In this document: piece after piece, positions 1 to 12,822 of the stretch
Numbering within the stretch: the stretch's first letter is position 1
Layout: every line of letters starts with the position of its first letter
NCBI GenBank assembly: GCA_949825025.1
Contig: OX463788.1
Coordinates: forward strand, 26,979,036-27,043,035
Direction of reading: 5' to 3'
DNA length: 64,000 nucleotides
Source: Siphlonurus alternatus
Lineage: Eukaryota; Arthropoda; Insecta; Ephemeroptera; Siphlonuridae
The notes under the pieces: generated by a model
What the model was told of the DNA's origin: nothing
The model's input: only the letters and a program-made list of their open reading frames with translations
The model's database searches: none
Program-made: the position numbers and the translations under genes

Positions 1-805
1 AATTTACAAAATTAGATTAAACAGTCCCTTGATCCATTAGCTGCCTTGATTATCTCTCTTTCTATTATCAATATATATGTATGCACACAGTAGCAAACAA
101 TAAAGATATATTTTTAAAATATGATACAAAGACATACCTACAGTATACATATTACAAATCTTGGTTTACATGTGGTTTAATTGCGCGCGGCGGACATCTT
201 GAAAATAAATATTAAGGATCTTATGGATGCCGCCATTCAGTCTAGTAGTACAGGAAAAAATGGACTTAACCCCGGCAAAATTCGGACCCGGCTGAATTTT
301 GGCTCAAAGTTAGCCTCTAGCATATATGTAGATGAAAATATCAAAATTCCTCCTCTGGAAAACGCTTGCTTCAGACGGAAAATTGGAAAATGTAAGCGAA
401 AAGGTGTCTCGGGGGAAAAATTATGCTGGCCGTACTTTACAACGCAGCTCTACAATTTTTTTGATAAAGTATTTTCAAATATATATACTTTATTCAGAAA
501 AAAATAAAATTAGCAATTTTAATCTTTTGAAGCTGCATAAATGGGGTGCAATTAAAAACTGCACTTTATAAAATGCACTTTTCCTGCATTTTCCACTACT
601 TATACTTATTTTACGGTTTTGTGTTATTACAAAAATGAAGTGCATTGGTAGGATAATTTTAATGTTTTTTGTTTAAAGTCACTATCTGCACTAATGAATG
701 AGATAATCATAATAATGCATGATTTTTTTACATGCTTTTTCAGAAATAAAATTTTAATTTTTCTTCTAATGTTGTTTTATTTGTTTAAAAACTTCAGATA
801 TTATG

Positions 806-1261
806 CAGGGTTATACTTATAAGAATCGGGTATACGTGCTCCGTTCTGGTATATGAGACCACTTTCCTAATTTCTGATTGGCCACAAAGAGCTTGTTGAT
901 TTTTTTGCGGCTCTTTATTGGTTGCTAAGCAACGTGATGAACCAATCACAGGCCAGAAAAAAGTCCACTTTTCGAATGGGTATTAAAGTTCATTAAATGG
1001 AAGTGACCAATCAAAAGACAGGAAGTTTTCAACCCAAAAAAGTAGGTGTTATGTTAAGTGGTCGACTTCAACGATTCAAAAATCGTAATTTTTAGCACAA
1101 ATTACGCCCAGACAGTCTCATCTTCCACCATAATTCCTCAAACACTCTGGAAATTGGCACCAAAGTTGGTGGATTTCCCATAAGGTTACCAGGAGGCGTG
1201 GCCTAAAAGGTCCACTTTTCTCGAACTGCGTATACCCCCATCCCAATGGAGCATAGCCCTG
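806..1261. mobile_element. hAT-type MITE nested in foldback A, left arm
   Basis: Flanked by the perfect 8-bp duplication ATATTATG (798-805 and 1262-1269). Ends read CAGGGTTAT and ATAGCCCTG, imperfect inverted termini of the hAT style. The right arm of the host palindrome (about 2440-2470) shows the empty site with one ATATTATG. Length 456 bp, noncoding. Confidence 0.9.
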
Positions 1262-2558
1262 ATATTATGCTGCCAGGTATCCTTGTCAATTATTGCTACC
1301 ATATTTAAAATTCGGATAATTATTTCCATTGTTATGACAGAATATAGACTCAACAATGGCTACTAGTTTAAAAAATTGCAACACCCCTATTTCTTCATGA
1401 AAAATTATTCCATGAAATTTCAAGACAGATAATGTAACTAAGATTTAATAAAAAAAAATGAAAAACACAATTGCCATTGTTGCAATAACTTAATACAGCA
1501 TTTATTTATGCAGTAGTAATGACAATGGTTTTTCATAGTATTTCATACTCAGGAACTTTGCATGCTATGTTAAACTAATGGTATGATAAACATGTGGCTA
1601 TCTGATTATTCTTATCAAATAAAAAAATTATTAATTAACTTTCCTTTTTACAATATTAAAGAATTTCTTGGAACTGATGTGGCAGTGTTTATAGGTCACT
1701 ATAAACAGCAAGTTGTTGTAAATTCTTAATATTTCATTGTTTATATTTAGTTTGAATTAATAATAACATGATCTTATCTTCTCACTGTGTTTAGATGAAT
1801 ATTTTATGGATAGAATGTATATATATGTTTATTGTGTGTGTGCTTCGTCGGACTGATAAATTAATTGAATTGACTTGATCTATATTACTTATGTAATCCA
1901 AAGATTGAAATAAAATTCTTATTCTTATTCTTAATAAAACATTTCAAATTTAAAAGGATAATATTACAATAATTAATCTCCAATTCAAGTATTTATGAAA
2001 ATTTCATTTAAATATAATTATTAATGTTTAAAAGCTGAGATAATTAATATGTAATTAGCTTTATTGATATAATTTAATTTATATGTAATTGGTACATTGA
2101 TAAGAATGATCAGGTAGCTACATGTTCATCATAACATTAGTTTAACATAGCATGCAGAGTTCCTGAGTATGAAATACAGTACTATGAAAAACCATTGTCA
2201 TTACTACTGCATAAATAAATGCTGTATTAAGTTATTGCAACAATGGCAATTGTGTTTTTCAATTTTTTTATTAAATCTTGGTTACATTATCTGTCTTGGA
2301 ATTTCATGGAATAATTTTTCATGAAGAAATAGGGGTGTTGCAATTTTTTAAATAATTAGCCATTGTTGAGTCTTTATTCTGCCATAACAATGGAAATAAT
2401 TATCCGAATTTTAAATATGGTAGCAATAATTGACAAGGATATCTGGCAGCATAATATCTGAAGTTTTTAAACAAATAAAACAACATTAGAAGAAAAATTA
2501 AAATTTTAGATGTGAAAAAGCATGTATTGTAAAAAAATCGTGCATTATTGCGATTATC

Positions 2559-2797
2559 CAAGGATTTTCTATACTATATGGATAGGTGCGCACTATCGTC
2601 AGTGAGGCAAGGTCGTGAGGAGGAAGGGGGTGGTGGTTACAATAGAATGCCCGCCATCTTACCATGGCCTGTGAAGCCAAAACAATACAAAATATTGCGC
2701 TCGGCGGCCATGATACCATGATACCATGGCCTTTTGCCTCAGTAGCTATAATGCTATTGGTATAGACGTAGCCTATCCATAGTATAGAAAATCCTTG
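2559..2797. mobile_element. 239-bp MITE nested in foldback A, right arm
   Basis: Flanked by the perfect 8-bp duplication CGATTATC (2551-2558 and 2798-2805). Terminal inverted repeats of about 26 bp begin CAAGGATTTTCTATACTAT. The left arm (about 695-720) preserves the empty site. The 8-bp duplication suggests hAT mobilisation. Confidence 0.92.
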
Positions 2798-3415
2798 CGA
2801 TTATCTCATTCATAAGTGCAGATAGTGACTTTAAACAAAAAACATTAAAATTATCATACCAATGCACTTCATTTTTGTAATAACACAAAACCGTAAAATA
2901 AGTATAAGTAGTGGAAAATGCAGGAAAAGTGCATTTTATAAAGTGCAGTTTTTAATTGCACCCCATTTATGCAGCTTCAAAAGATTAAAATTGCTTATTT
3001 TATTTTTTTCTGAATAAAGTAGATATTTGAGAATACTTAATCGGAAAAATTGTAGAGCTGCGTTGTACAGTACGGCCAGCATAATTTTTCCCCCGAGACA
3101 CCTTTTCGCTTACATTTTCCAATTTTCCGTCTGAAGCAAGCGTTTTTCAGAGGAGGAATTTTTATATTTTCATCTACATGCTAGAGGCTAACTTTGAACC
3201 AAAATTCAGCCGGGTCCGAATTTTGCCGGGGTCTACATAGGAAAAATGCCTAAAAATCCTGTACTATAGACTGTCTGGAGCTGGCGCCACAGTGTCTACA
3301 GGTATTCAAAGATCTGTTAGACTGGAATACTTTGTAATAAAAATTACAAACCTCTCCTATATGCATACAACCATACTTCCAAATTGTTCATGTATGCATA
3401 CAGTACAACAGATCA

Positions 3416-3670
3416 AAAGTTCCTTTCATATAGTCTGATTTTGCCGCAAAAACATGCCGCAACCAAAGTCGCTGATGACGCCGCAATGTCTTGAGGCACG
3501 TTTTGCGGCGTGTTGCGGCGCTCCGCAGAAAAATCAGACTCATTTTGATTTTTCTGCGGCATTCACGTGATTTTCTGCCGCAACAGCCGCAGACGAACGA
3601 GAGTATGTGAAAAGCTTGCGGTAATTCTGCAACACACCGCAGCAAAATCGGACTATGTGAAAGGACCTTT
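3416..3670. mobile_element. 255-bp MITE, AAAGKTCCTTTCA termini
   Basis: The left end, AAAGTTCCTTTCATATAGTC, mirrors the right end, whose complement reads AAAGGTCCTTTCACATAGTC, and both continue into a GATTTTGC block. The interior is unusually rich in TGCCGCA/TGCGGC words compared with the flanks. I could not fix a target duplication. Open frames across it are chance. Confidence 0.75.
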
Positions 3671-4037
3671 AGTTTACGTGTCGATTTGATTACGCGCAGC
3701 GGCCATCTTTGACGTAATATCATGGCCGAGATAGGGGGCGCCGATCTGTCTAGACGTATTTGGCGCCATAGTCAGGCGTAAACTTAGATTTGTTATATAT
3801 GCATACTGTATTTTGTTTTCTTCATATAATTTATATTTCATATTGTGAATAGATTCGCCATTCAAGTCTCTCCGGTCCGCTCCGGCAAGGATGTGTGCAG
3901 TGTATTGGATATTATGTATAATTATGTAAGTTTGTTAATGTAAAATATTCAGCTGACAGAAAAGAGCAGCAGTCTGTTGTAGTTCCAGAAGCTGGCCGCT
4001 TCCTCTCCATTCCCGTCTGCGAACGCCGCTGTGCACC

Positions 4038-5192
4038 CAGGTTTGCCAACTTTTTACCAACAAAAAGGAGGACGCCTCTTCCCTAGGGGGCCACGGGGGG
4101 CTAGACCCCGCCGGAGGTGAATTTTTTTTTGAAAAGGGGGCGTGACCAATTTTTTTTCATTAAAAATTGTAGACAAAAAAAATTTTTTTTTTTTTTTTTC
4201 GATAGCCCAGAAAAAAAAATCTTTGAGATGATTTTTTTTAATGAATTTTTTAAATTTTTAAAAATTTAAAAATAGGCGCGTTATTCTCATAGATAGCAAA
4301 ACTAAAAAATTCACCAACAAAAACCAGCTCAAAAAATGTTTTTGAATTTTTTTCTACGAAGAATTAAGTACTAGTCACAGTATCTATCTCTAAAACCCAT
4401 GGGTTTCCCTTTTTTTAGCTGTCCAAAGTCCTAACCTATACCCTTCGGTCCTTTTGTGACTTCTGCGAGCCTGAATTGAATTGTTGTACTACGTTACACA
4501 TAATTTTAATTTAGGCCTGCATGCATGGGCCTACATACAAGCCCGAGGTTAACTTTTGCTATTCGCCCCTTCCGTGGAAGTGTTCCCTATTTAATCAAGG
4601 TCTCCGAGTTCAAGGGTTTTATACTGCCCCCAAACCTTGGTAGTTAAGCCCCTGGTGCCTGGTGGTTCCAGCCATGTAAAATTTTAATTTCTTGCCAGTG
4701 GGGTCGAAACTTGGGGAAAGCTAGAGCACACATAAAAAACACATGCATTCTTCCCTCAATCTACTCAGACCAATTTGCAGGGGGGTACAGTTTCGAGACA
4801 CTGGATTTTCTTCTCTTAATTCTTACGGATTGGACACTGCATGCACCCCAAAAGTGAAGAATCATCACCTAGTCCATTTTTTTTTTCCTTTCAAAATAAA
4901 CTGGCATTGACTGGGATTTAATATCCCTGATTTAATTATACTGTACAGTATAAGTATAAAATATCTATAAAATTCTTTTTCAGAGAATGTAAAGAAATAT
5001 TGTGATTATAAATAAAAATTTAGCGAGTGCTTTTCAATGCATTTTTATTCAAATTTTAGTTGTAATGTTTTAAAAATTGGAATTCCTGAAAAGGAGGACA
5101 AAGGGCGTCCTCCCAAACATCTTGGGAGTATAAAGGACAAAAGTTTAAAAAGGAGGACGGTCCTCCCAAAAGGAGGAAGGTTGGCAACCCTG
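4038..5192. mobile_element. hAT-type non-autonomous element inside a gag remnant
   Basis: Termini are CAGGTTTGCCAAC at 4038 and GTTGGCAACCCTG at 5192. Flanking octamers TGTGCACC and GCTGCACC match at 6 of 8 positions, consistent with a decayed 8-bp duplication. Subterminal AGGAGGACG/CGTCCTCC words are iterated at both ends. The 1155-bp interior is AT-rich with no transposase. Confidence 0.75.
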
Positions 5193-5706
5193 GCTGCACC
5201 CCCTGTTTTTCTTGTCTCGTCAAGCTGCAAAAACATTGCCTCATATGATTTTGCTTGCTCGTATGCTTTCTCGAAGTCTAAATTTTCCACAGTCAGTAGC
5301 TTTTCCATGATTCTCTTGTCTCTGAGATTATGTAGGAACGATTGCAACAACTCTTCATCCAAGCGTTGTTTTGTGCCATAACAACACGTACGAGACATGA
5401 TACGAAAAGCTGATACAAACTGAGAAATGGATTCTCCACTTTCTTGTTTCCTGACACTCAAATGGTGCCTTTGAGCTGTCGGAATGTGTGTGCGTTTGTA
5501 TCTAGCTACCAATAATCCTTTTAGGACCTCGTATGCTTTTGTCTTTGGCAAATCAGGCATACAAGTTTATTGAAGTTTGTCGTATGCCTTCGGACCCAAC
5601 ACAGCAATTAGGGCGATCACTTTCTTTTCATCCTCTACTACATTTATTTCCATAAATGCTTCGAGTCTCTCAAAATAACTTTCAATGTTTTCCTCTCTCT
5701 CATTGA
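5193..5706 (-). pseudogene. Ty3/gypsy-type retrotransposon gag fragment, broken
   Basis: On the minus strand the sequence resembles the capsid portion of Ty3/gypsy Gag: an acidic ERLE-type start, a conserved block with GPKAYD, a QESGESISQF-like stretch and the helix-rich tail. Gag packages the element's RNA. It is damaged by an in-frame stop between the first and second thirds (near 5563), by loss of its 5' end, and by the hAT element at 4038-5192 that separates its last codons. No protease, reverse transcriptase or LTR is visible nearby, so it is an immobile relic. Confidence 0.75.
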
Positions 5707-5772
5707 ACATTTCCAACTTTCTCACGCGCGCCCTTTTGTTGTTCTAGGAGTGCGTTTCTAGAATTATTGAAC

Positions 5773-6237
5773 AATAGGTGACTTGTCCTTACACTGATCC
5801 TTGCCATCTGTGCGAGTGACGCTGCAACTTCGTGTACGGTCAAAGCATGTAGAAACGAAATAATACATCGCAAAATGGGGGAAAAATTTTGTGAACCGCG
5901 AGTTAGGTACGAAAGAAAATAAAAAGAGAACATTTTTCACTGCCAAAACGTGGTAAAACTATTCTAGTTTGCTTCAGTGCAATTGTTTTCACCCTAGCAC
6001 TGCTCAATTCCAAATACTAGCGAGATAAAGACAACTACCTCGGGCCACCGCGGCTCGTGTGTGACGCCATGCTGCCAAGCAATTCTGCGATTGGTTGACC
6101 ACAGAGCAGCCATTGATGGATTAGAACGGCATGACGTCATGCTGTCAAGTGATTGGTCGACTTTGAACTGCAAGTTGCAAAAAGTTGCAGCGCCACTCAC
6201 AGATGGCGAGGATCAGTGTAAGGACAAGTCACCTATT
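5773..6237. mobile_element. 465-bp MITE with roughly 45-bp inverted termini
   Basis: The ends AATAGGTGACTTGTCCTTAC (5773) and its complement (to 6237) continue through GATCCTTGCCATCTGTG-like sequence. The interior has further imperfect pairs around 6070-6190. A 3-bp AAC on each side may be the target duplication, but that is weak. Confidence 0.75.
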
Positions 6238-7190
6238 AACTTGGCACTAAGAACACTTGTTTACATATATTATATATAATTTATAACAATCCTGTGTATG
6301 TAAATTATGTAATGAATATTGTAGCCAATATCATTTAAATATCTGTAAATCTAGAATTAAACCTAATAGCGATTATGCCAAGGGAGACTTTATATAGTCT
6401 ATATTTTGAATAGCAATTAAGCAAGAAGTTTTTTATTCTATTTATTTTCTATGTCATATTTTGTTTTATATATGTGCTTATTATATGATATATTATGATG
6501 TAACAGGCTGTTAATATCATCTGTTATTTTATATTCTTTTATTATTATTTTCTATTATTCTGTAACATTATATATAGTTTGTATGTGTGTTTTATGTGTT
6601 CTATTACAGTGTTAATTTATAATGAATATATATTTATAATACAATGTTGTATGTACACTTTTTGTGTTTATTTTATTTACTTTATTTTCTTACTCCAACA
6701 CCAAATTTTCAATTTAATCCTTACAAAATATAATATTTTATATTTTTTACTATGGATCATGTATGACGATTTAGTTGAGCTGCTCTTTTCTGTCAGCTGA
6801 ATATTTTACATAAACAAAACTTAATTAAATAAATTACATAATTGTACATAAAATCCAATACACTGCAATGTGGTGTGGGGTGCAACACAGACAATCTGTG
6901 GGTGCAATAATGTAGGTTGATGATGCAGGCAAGCAAGCAAGGAATGGCAGAAATTTGAAAGATTCTCAACGTGTTGACTCCTGTGCGCCGACCGAAGAGC
7001 AGGGTCAAAGTAGGATTATGTGGATGCGGTGAGGCGAGAATGACGATTTATGAATCAAATTGACTAGGAATAGAGTTATAGAAATCAAGACGGTTAATAT
7101 ATAGAATAGGATAGGGATAATTACCAAGATATGACAGACAATTTGAGCGGACGATGATCAAACTTGGCGCGCCATCTTGAATAAGGGGTG
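6238..7190. other. AT-rich spacer with a dispersed-repeat fragment
   Basis: Very AT-rich, no gene seen. Roughly 6430-6670 is an inverted, diverged copy of 51240-51480; both contain TAACAGGCTGTTA-like words and AAGTGTACA, perhaps a LINE 3' region. Confidence 0.5.
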
Positions 7191-7194
7191 AAAT

Positions 7195-7600
7195 CCATGA
7201 AACAACTATAATAGATACGTCCATCAGCCCTACGAATTTGGACTGATCTGCGCATTTTGGCAAAAAACACCCGAGGTGACGTCACGTAGTGAGCTCAAAA
7301 CAGCTGTTTCGCTGCACGAGGGGCCCCTACGGGAGCAGAGTCAGCAGAGTTTTTGTTCAACATTAGCGAGAACGTTGCTTTTTATCTCATCTCAAATTTG
7401 ATATTTATTTGCAATACTACAAGCCAAACTGGTTGCAGTAACGTATTAAAAGAATTTTTAAACACTACAATTCGCAAGCAATCTGGGGTAGAAGTTCGTA
7501 TCTTTGTTCATAAAGCATACAAAGCTGCTATTGGCTGTGCGCAGATTAGTCACCTAGCGTTTGCGCAGCTTCATTTAGATTCAAGCTTTCTTATCATATA
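7195..7600 (+). repeat. Left arm of a 400-bp inverted pair (partner 12423-12822)
   Basis: Nearly the exact reverse complement of 12423-12822, including GAGGGGCCCCTACGGGAGCA against its mirror. The two arms enclose about 4.8 kb. A (TA)n tract at 7612-7642 abuts the inner end. Confidence 0.85.
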
Positions 7601-7614
7601 TCATATATATACAG

Positions 7615-7642
<28 letters not shown>

Positions 7643-7645
<3 letters not shown>

Positions 7646-8429
7646 TTAAACAAGCCTTAGATTACGCCTGAGATCACAGACTAGACGTCGCCAAGGCGTA
7701 GTAATCTTAATTTTTTAAAAATGTCCCACAACAAGGTTATTTTAAACTATGGAATTTTTTAAAAATATTACATGCTTCTATAATATGTATAACTATTGGA
7801 AAAAAGTATACAAAAGTAAGTTTAATTTGATTTCAAAATCGCGTCGCCACCACTTCGACCACTTTGCACCTCTTCCAGACGAAAGCCTGGGGCCAGTGGG
7901 GCCGCATGGAGCCGCTGTTGTGACAACACGTCGACACCAAAAATGCTAAAAACTTGAAAAAAAGTGGTGAAATTAAAAAAAATAGGCACCCTTACGTATT
8001 TATTATAGCTTCTGGAGGCGTATATAGACGTATATTCCGATCTGTCTTTTATTTTAAAACGAACGCCTTTTTTCAGCTCAGCTGATCGGTTTATATAGTT
8101 CGATTCGGTTCGATTTAATTATTCGATTTCGAGCTCCTGTGACGTCACATTAACAAAAATCATGGCAGCGTGCCTTTTCTGTTCTGGTTTTAAGGTCTGT
8201 CGCTATGAAAAAATGCAACTGAAATTAAATGAGATGTCGCTACCTGCCTATAGTAAAAAAGATACGGGATTCGGTGATTTTTATTCGGCATTAGCAATGA
8301 AAATAAAGAAAATTAAGCGTTTTTGTTGAACTTAGGGCTTAAACGTGTTGTTTGCCTATGCCTTCTACCGATTCATTATTTAAAATATTCATTATATATG
8401 TAGTTATAGCAATTAAAAGTATGCAACAT
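7643..8429. other. Non-coding spacer, no gene seen
   Basis: AT-rich with short GC patches near 7840-7940. A 20-bp word around 8192-8212 (AAGGTCTGTCGCTATG) recurs inverted near 12915-12935, just outside the right arm of the 7195/12822 pair. Confidence 0.4.
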
Positions 8430-11245
8430 TTTACTGGAGAGCAAAAGCTGAAGGCAAGGAAAGAAACAAGGAGGGCAGGCGTGCCGTTGCGAGTGCGTCC
8501 TTTACGTGCCATGCGTGCCGTGACGAGTGCATTGTGAGGTCGACTCCAAAGTATTGTATTGTAAATTGAATATAGAAAATAGAAATATGGTAATTTAACA
8601 GTCATGTTTTGTATACAGCATTCTCTGTTATTATTATGAATTATTTTTTTTAAATAAATTTAATTTTTGTAGTAATTAATAGGTTTTAAAAAATGTTTTG
8701 TTGCTTTTTTGTATAATATATAGATAAAGAAACTAACCTAATTAATTTAAAAAAATACATTATCGGCTTTATATAGGATAAATCTGAATACTATAATCAC
8801 CAATCGGACATATAAAATCATATATTTTTTATATCCTTTCAAGCTATACTTTTTCAGTTTTATCATGTCAATTATCTACTGGAAGGAGTAAAAAAATTAA
8901 ATTTATGGAATATGAATAAAATGCTAATGTATGCTCAAACTAATATATAAAGAACTGTGGATTAATTTTTTAGATGTACTCAAAAGTAAAACAAAAACGT
9001 ATGCAACTGGTATGCATCACGTATAAATCTGGTATGGAACGGGCTAAAAATGTATGCAATACGGTTGGAACACGTATCAGCACGTATGCACAGCAAAAAC
9101 GCAAAATCCTCTAGTATGCAACAAGGTTGGACGGACTGGGTTGCAACACACTTGCACATTCTCTAGTATGCAACTAGGTTGGACGACTGGGTTGCAACAC
9201 ACTTGCACACCCTACTCTCGGTTGGAACTCACTTGCACACAAAAATCTCAGTTGGAACTCTCTTGTATTTTTTCTCAACTCCCTTCTTATAGTTTGCAAC
9301 TCGTATGCAATGTGTACGTGACCTTAAACTTCCTTCAAAAAACCGTTAAACGTATGGAAACTCGTATGCATCGATTTGAAGATTCATTCCTAGCTGTGTA
9401 AAAGATGGCTTGCCATTGGTTTAGAAGTAATGTTAAAAAAATTTCAGCTCTTTTTAAACCAATAGAATTTGTTGTTGCATACCCTTTAACTTTAACATTC
9501 CAAACACGAAGGCAGCAAGCTGCAAGCAAGCAGCAGAGAGCAGCCATGGACTCCGAGCAGAGCGGACATATTATAATGCTGTTGCTATAATATAATATTA
9601 TTATAGCATGGAATCAGGTAAACATTACAATTAATATAATTTTATAAATATACTCATTTTAACTTTTATGTATATACATAGTTTAATGCATTACAGTACA
9701 ATTTATAACTGCATGCAAATTCATTTAAATTCAAACTTTAATTTTCTATTTGTCAATTTTACTATTAAAATTGATCATTATAAATATTATTAATAAAAAT
9801 TACTCTGTAAAATTACATGGATAAATTAAATTTGATCTGATTCTCCATAATTATAAGTACTTACTATATTATACCTTTGAATGATTAATATATATAGTAA
9901 TAATAAAATAGATAATGTAATCAAAGATGTATATTATGTATTTTAATTATCTTCTCTTATATGTTTTTAGTGGAGGAGCTGGAATTCATGCAGCAGCATC
10001 TAGCATATTCGAAAAAATAAAATCATCTGATGACCTGATGCTGCAAATTCCCATCCATGCAGAAAGAACTCTATATAGCTGAAGGCCGGCCGGTCGCCAT
10101 TATATATGGCAAAGTTTAGTTGCACGTGGAGAATAAATTGTAGGGGAAACAGGAAGTAGGCGGGAGGGGCGGAAATGGAGGAGGGGGCAGGGGACGCTAC
10201 TATTGTGCAAACCAGTTGCAATTGAATTGCAAACCAATCCATACGAGTTTACCACGTGGCCAAGGCCCTGTAGTAAAAATGGTTGGAACACGTATGCACG
10301 TATGTAAACTGGTATGCACGTATGTAAACTCGTCTGTAACTATTCTGAAATAATGTGACGTCATCTGGTATGGATTTGTTTCAATTCCATACTTCGAACA
10401 AACCTTTTTCCATACCAGTTTTTGCCATAGCATTATTAACATAGGATTTCCATACCAGATTTATACGAGATGCATACCAGTTGCATACGTTTTCGTTTTA
10501 CTTGAGTATTTTTAATTATGTCAAATTATAAATTAAATTAAAAATGTGACGTTTAGAAAAAAGAAACTATTTTTTATTGTTATAGTAACTCTTTCACATT
10601 GAAATTCAATGTATTTTGCTCCTGTCCGTGGACCACATCATGAGTGCGAATGCTGCTATCATGAGGTAGAATGTGCAATATATTGCCCCGCGCTGCTACT
10701 GCTTGCATTCGTGAGCTGCCGTTTTTTTTTCTTCACTTCCTTCCTGGGTCCGGAGAGGACGGGGGAGGATGGGGAGAAGGGAAAAAAAGAGCAGGCGTTA
10801 CGTACTGAATGCGTTGCTGTACGCGTAAAATGATCAAATTTTTTTTTAATAAAAGTTAATTTTCAAGGCACATTTTTTTTTATCAAAATTATTATGATAT
10901 ATATTTTTCAAATATTTATATATTATATATACAATTTTTTTGTGTGGTTTTAATGATAAAACTCCCTCCAAACTTAATATTTTAAAAAGTAATTAAAATA
11001 TTCTCGACCTGTGTATTATATAACGATGAATTTGAAATCTGAATCTGTTTATTATAATAATCCTTCCTTTTTTTTTTTGTATCCTCTCAAGCAATACTTT
11101 TCAAGTGTTTCATGACGATCATCTATACTTGGAGAGACTGAAATTAAATTTATTGAATAATAATGAAAAAGCGAAATCAATATACTTTATTATGATTCAT
11201 AATTTTCCTAATAAAATATAGATTAATTTTTTATAAGTTTTCATT
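8430..11245 (+). repeat. Diverged direct duplication, 8430-8970 and about 10760-11245
   Basis: The two blocks share order and orientation: a GC-richer head with GCAGGCGT, then poly-T/A sequence, a CCTYTCAAGC block, then AATTAAATTTATKGAATA and ATTAATTTTTTA. The element at 8979-10506 sits immediately after the first copy, so the blocks may be two copies of one older repeat. Confidence 0.6.
8979..10506. mobile_element. TA-flanked inverted-repeat element with iterated GTATGCAAC words
   Basis: Flanked by TA at 8977-8978 and 10507-10508. Termini of about 60 bp are inverted: CTCAAAAGTAAAAC at the left, GTTTTACTTGAG at the right, then AACGTATGCAACTGGTATGC and its mirror. Subterminal regions repeat GTATGCAAC and GGTTGGAAC many times, like transposase-binding arrays. 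TA duplication points to Tc1/mariner-type integration. 1528 bp, no transposase. Confidence 0.8.
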
Positions 11246-11571
11246 GTTATATAATTACAACAATTTTCACTGTCGCGCGCAGGTCAGAAGGGTAAACGAA
11301 CTCAAGATAATAACTTTTGTATTTTACTCCCCCAACCCTTGCTATCCTCATTCATAAACCTTTCTTTTCTTTGAGAAAGAGGTGAAGAAAAGAATGTAGT
11401 ATATGTTTTAGATAGAAACCTAGTTACAAACAGACTTCAATGCAATGTATAAATATTTTTGGGAACACCACTTTATATTTCATATAGGAGAAAATGAAAA
11501 AATTGCACCAATCAAATGTAGTAAATTATGCATAATAAATGCATAAATATTGCAACATCATATATACATTT

Positions 11572-11574
<3 letters not shown>

Positions 11575-11651
<77 letters not shown>
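11575..11651. repeat. (TA)n microsatellite
   Basis: An uninterrupted alternating AT tract of about 77 bp. Sequence before and after it (11250-11930) is AT-rich and shows no gene. Confidence 0.95.
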
Positions 11652-11655
<4 letters not shown>

Positions 11656-11929
11656 GTATATATAATGTTGTATTAATATGTTTCAATTTTTATAAAAATA
11701 TTTTAATATTATATTAAATATTATATTATATTAATATTTTAATATTATTTTATATTTTGTATCATTTATATTTATATTTTTATATACTTTTTTATAAATT
11801 TATATTAAATGTATGTTATATTTATAATATTTATATCACATTAATAAATGCTGCATTCATTGCATTTTGATTGATGGTGCAATATTTTTATGTATTCATT
11901 TTTCCTGACCATAGATAAGGTAAAAGCAC

Positions 11930-12422
11930 GGCCCGCGATTATATTATATTTGCGTCGCGCCAGCCGCAAGGCGCCAACCCTTGTGAAAGTCTGCAGGCCA
12001 AGTGGCCCGCCTCGCCTGCCTGACCGCTAGCGAGCAAGGTGCAGGCCGGCCGCTCGTCCCCATCAATGGAACAATGTACGTACAGTGCAGTACGGTACAT
12101 CTGCGGCGAAAATAAATCAGCAAAATGGCTTGTGAGGAAGTAGGGAAATATTATATGTATTTTTTCGTACTAATAAAGTCATCAAAATCTTACCGATACG
12201 AATTTATATTAACAGGTTTCCTAAAGATTATATGTATGAATAACATTATATCATCAAAAATGGAATATAACAGGGCCGTCCCATGCGCACGGTGCATACG
12301 TTTAATTTTTTCTGCTCTATTATAGAGTTTTCCGTAAATTAATAGCCATTGCTTAGAAAAGCTGCGCAGAAACGAGTTTTAAATGTTAGTAGTCTACTGC
12401 GCATAGCTCCGCAAAGTGCGTG
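11930..12422. other. Non-coding stretch with a GC-rich patch
   Basis: 11930-12065 is sharply GC-rich and CpG-rich (GCGTCGCGCCAGCCGCAAGG) in an AT-rich setting. It has no convincing gene and may be an old mobile-element end or a small CpG island. Confidence 0.4.
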
Positions 12423-12822
12423 CATGATAAAAAAGCTTGAATCCAAATGAAGCTGCGCAAACGCTAGGTGACTAATTTGCGCACAGCCAATAGCAGCTTT
12501 GTATGCTTTATGAACAAAGGTACGAACTTCTACCCCAGATTGCTTGCGAATTGCAGTGTTTAAAAATTCTTTTAATACGTACGTTACTGCAACCGGTTTG
12601 GCTTGTAGTATTGTAAATAAATATCAAATTTGAGATGAGATAAAAAGCAACGTTCTCGCTAATGTTGAACAAAAATTCTGCTCCGGTAGGGGCCCCTCGT
12701 GCAGCGAAGCAGCTGTTCTGAGCTCACTACGTGACGTCACCTTGGGTGTTTTTGGCCAAAATGCGCAGATCAGTCCAAATTCGTAGGGCTGATGGACCTA
12801 TCTATTATAGTTGTATCATGGG
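12423..12822 (-). repeat. Right arm of the 400-bp inverted pair (partner 7195-7600)
   Basis: Reverse complement of 7195-7600 with few differences. Homology stops abruptly at both edges, so this is a defined dispersed element rather than gradual similarity. Confidence 0.85.

Larger units (their letters stand above)
238..3273. mobile_element. 3.0-kb foldback (long inverted repeat) element A
   Basis: The left arm (238 to about 1622) is the reverse complement of the right arm (about 2098 to 3273), with a roughly 480-bp loop. Matching blocks include TTGCCATTGTTGCAATAACT at about 1470 and its complement near 2230, and the block around 350-450 against 3050-3150. Each arm is interrupted once by a small transposon (806-1261 and 2559-2797), and the other arm preserves the uninterrupted sequence. 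No target duplication is clear at the outer ends and no transposase is encoded. Short open frames inside are not genes. Confidence 0.85.
3892..6868. repeat. Inverted pair of about 85 bp bounding the gag/MITE cluster
   Basis: 3892-3973 and 6777-6868 are inverted copies sharing AATATTCAGCTGACAGAAAA and AATACACTGC. Between them lie a hAT element, a gag fragment and a MITE. They may be remnants of one inverted-repeat unit that included gag-derived sequence, or two independent insertions. Confidence 0.6.

Noticed and set aside
3388..3723. 111-codon minus-strand frame
   Set aside because: Spans a MITE with mirrored ends and unrelated flank; composition reflects repeated TGCCGCA words.
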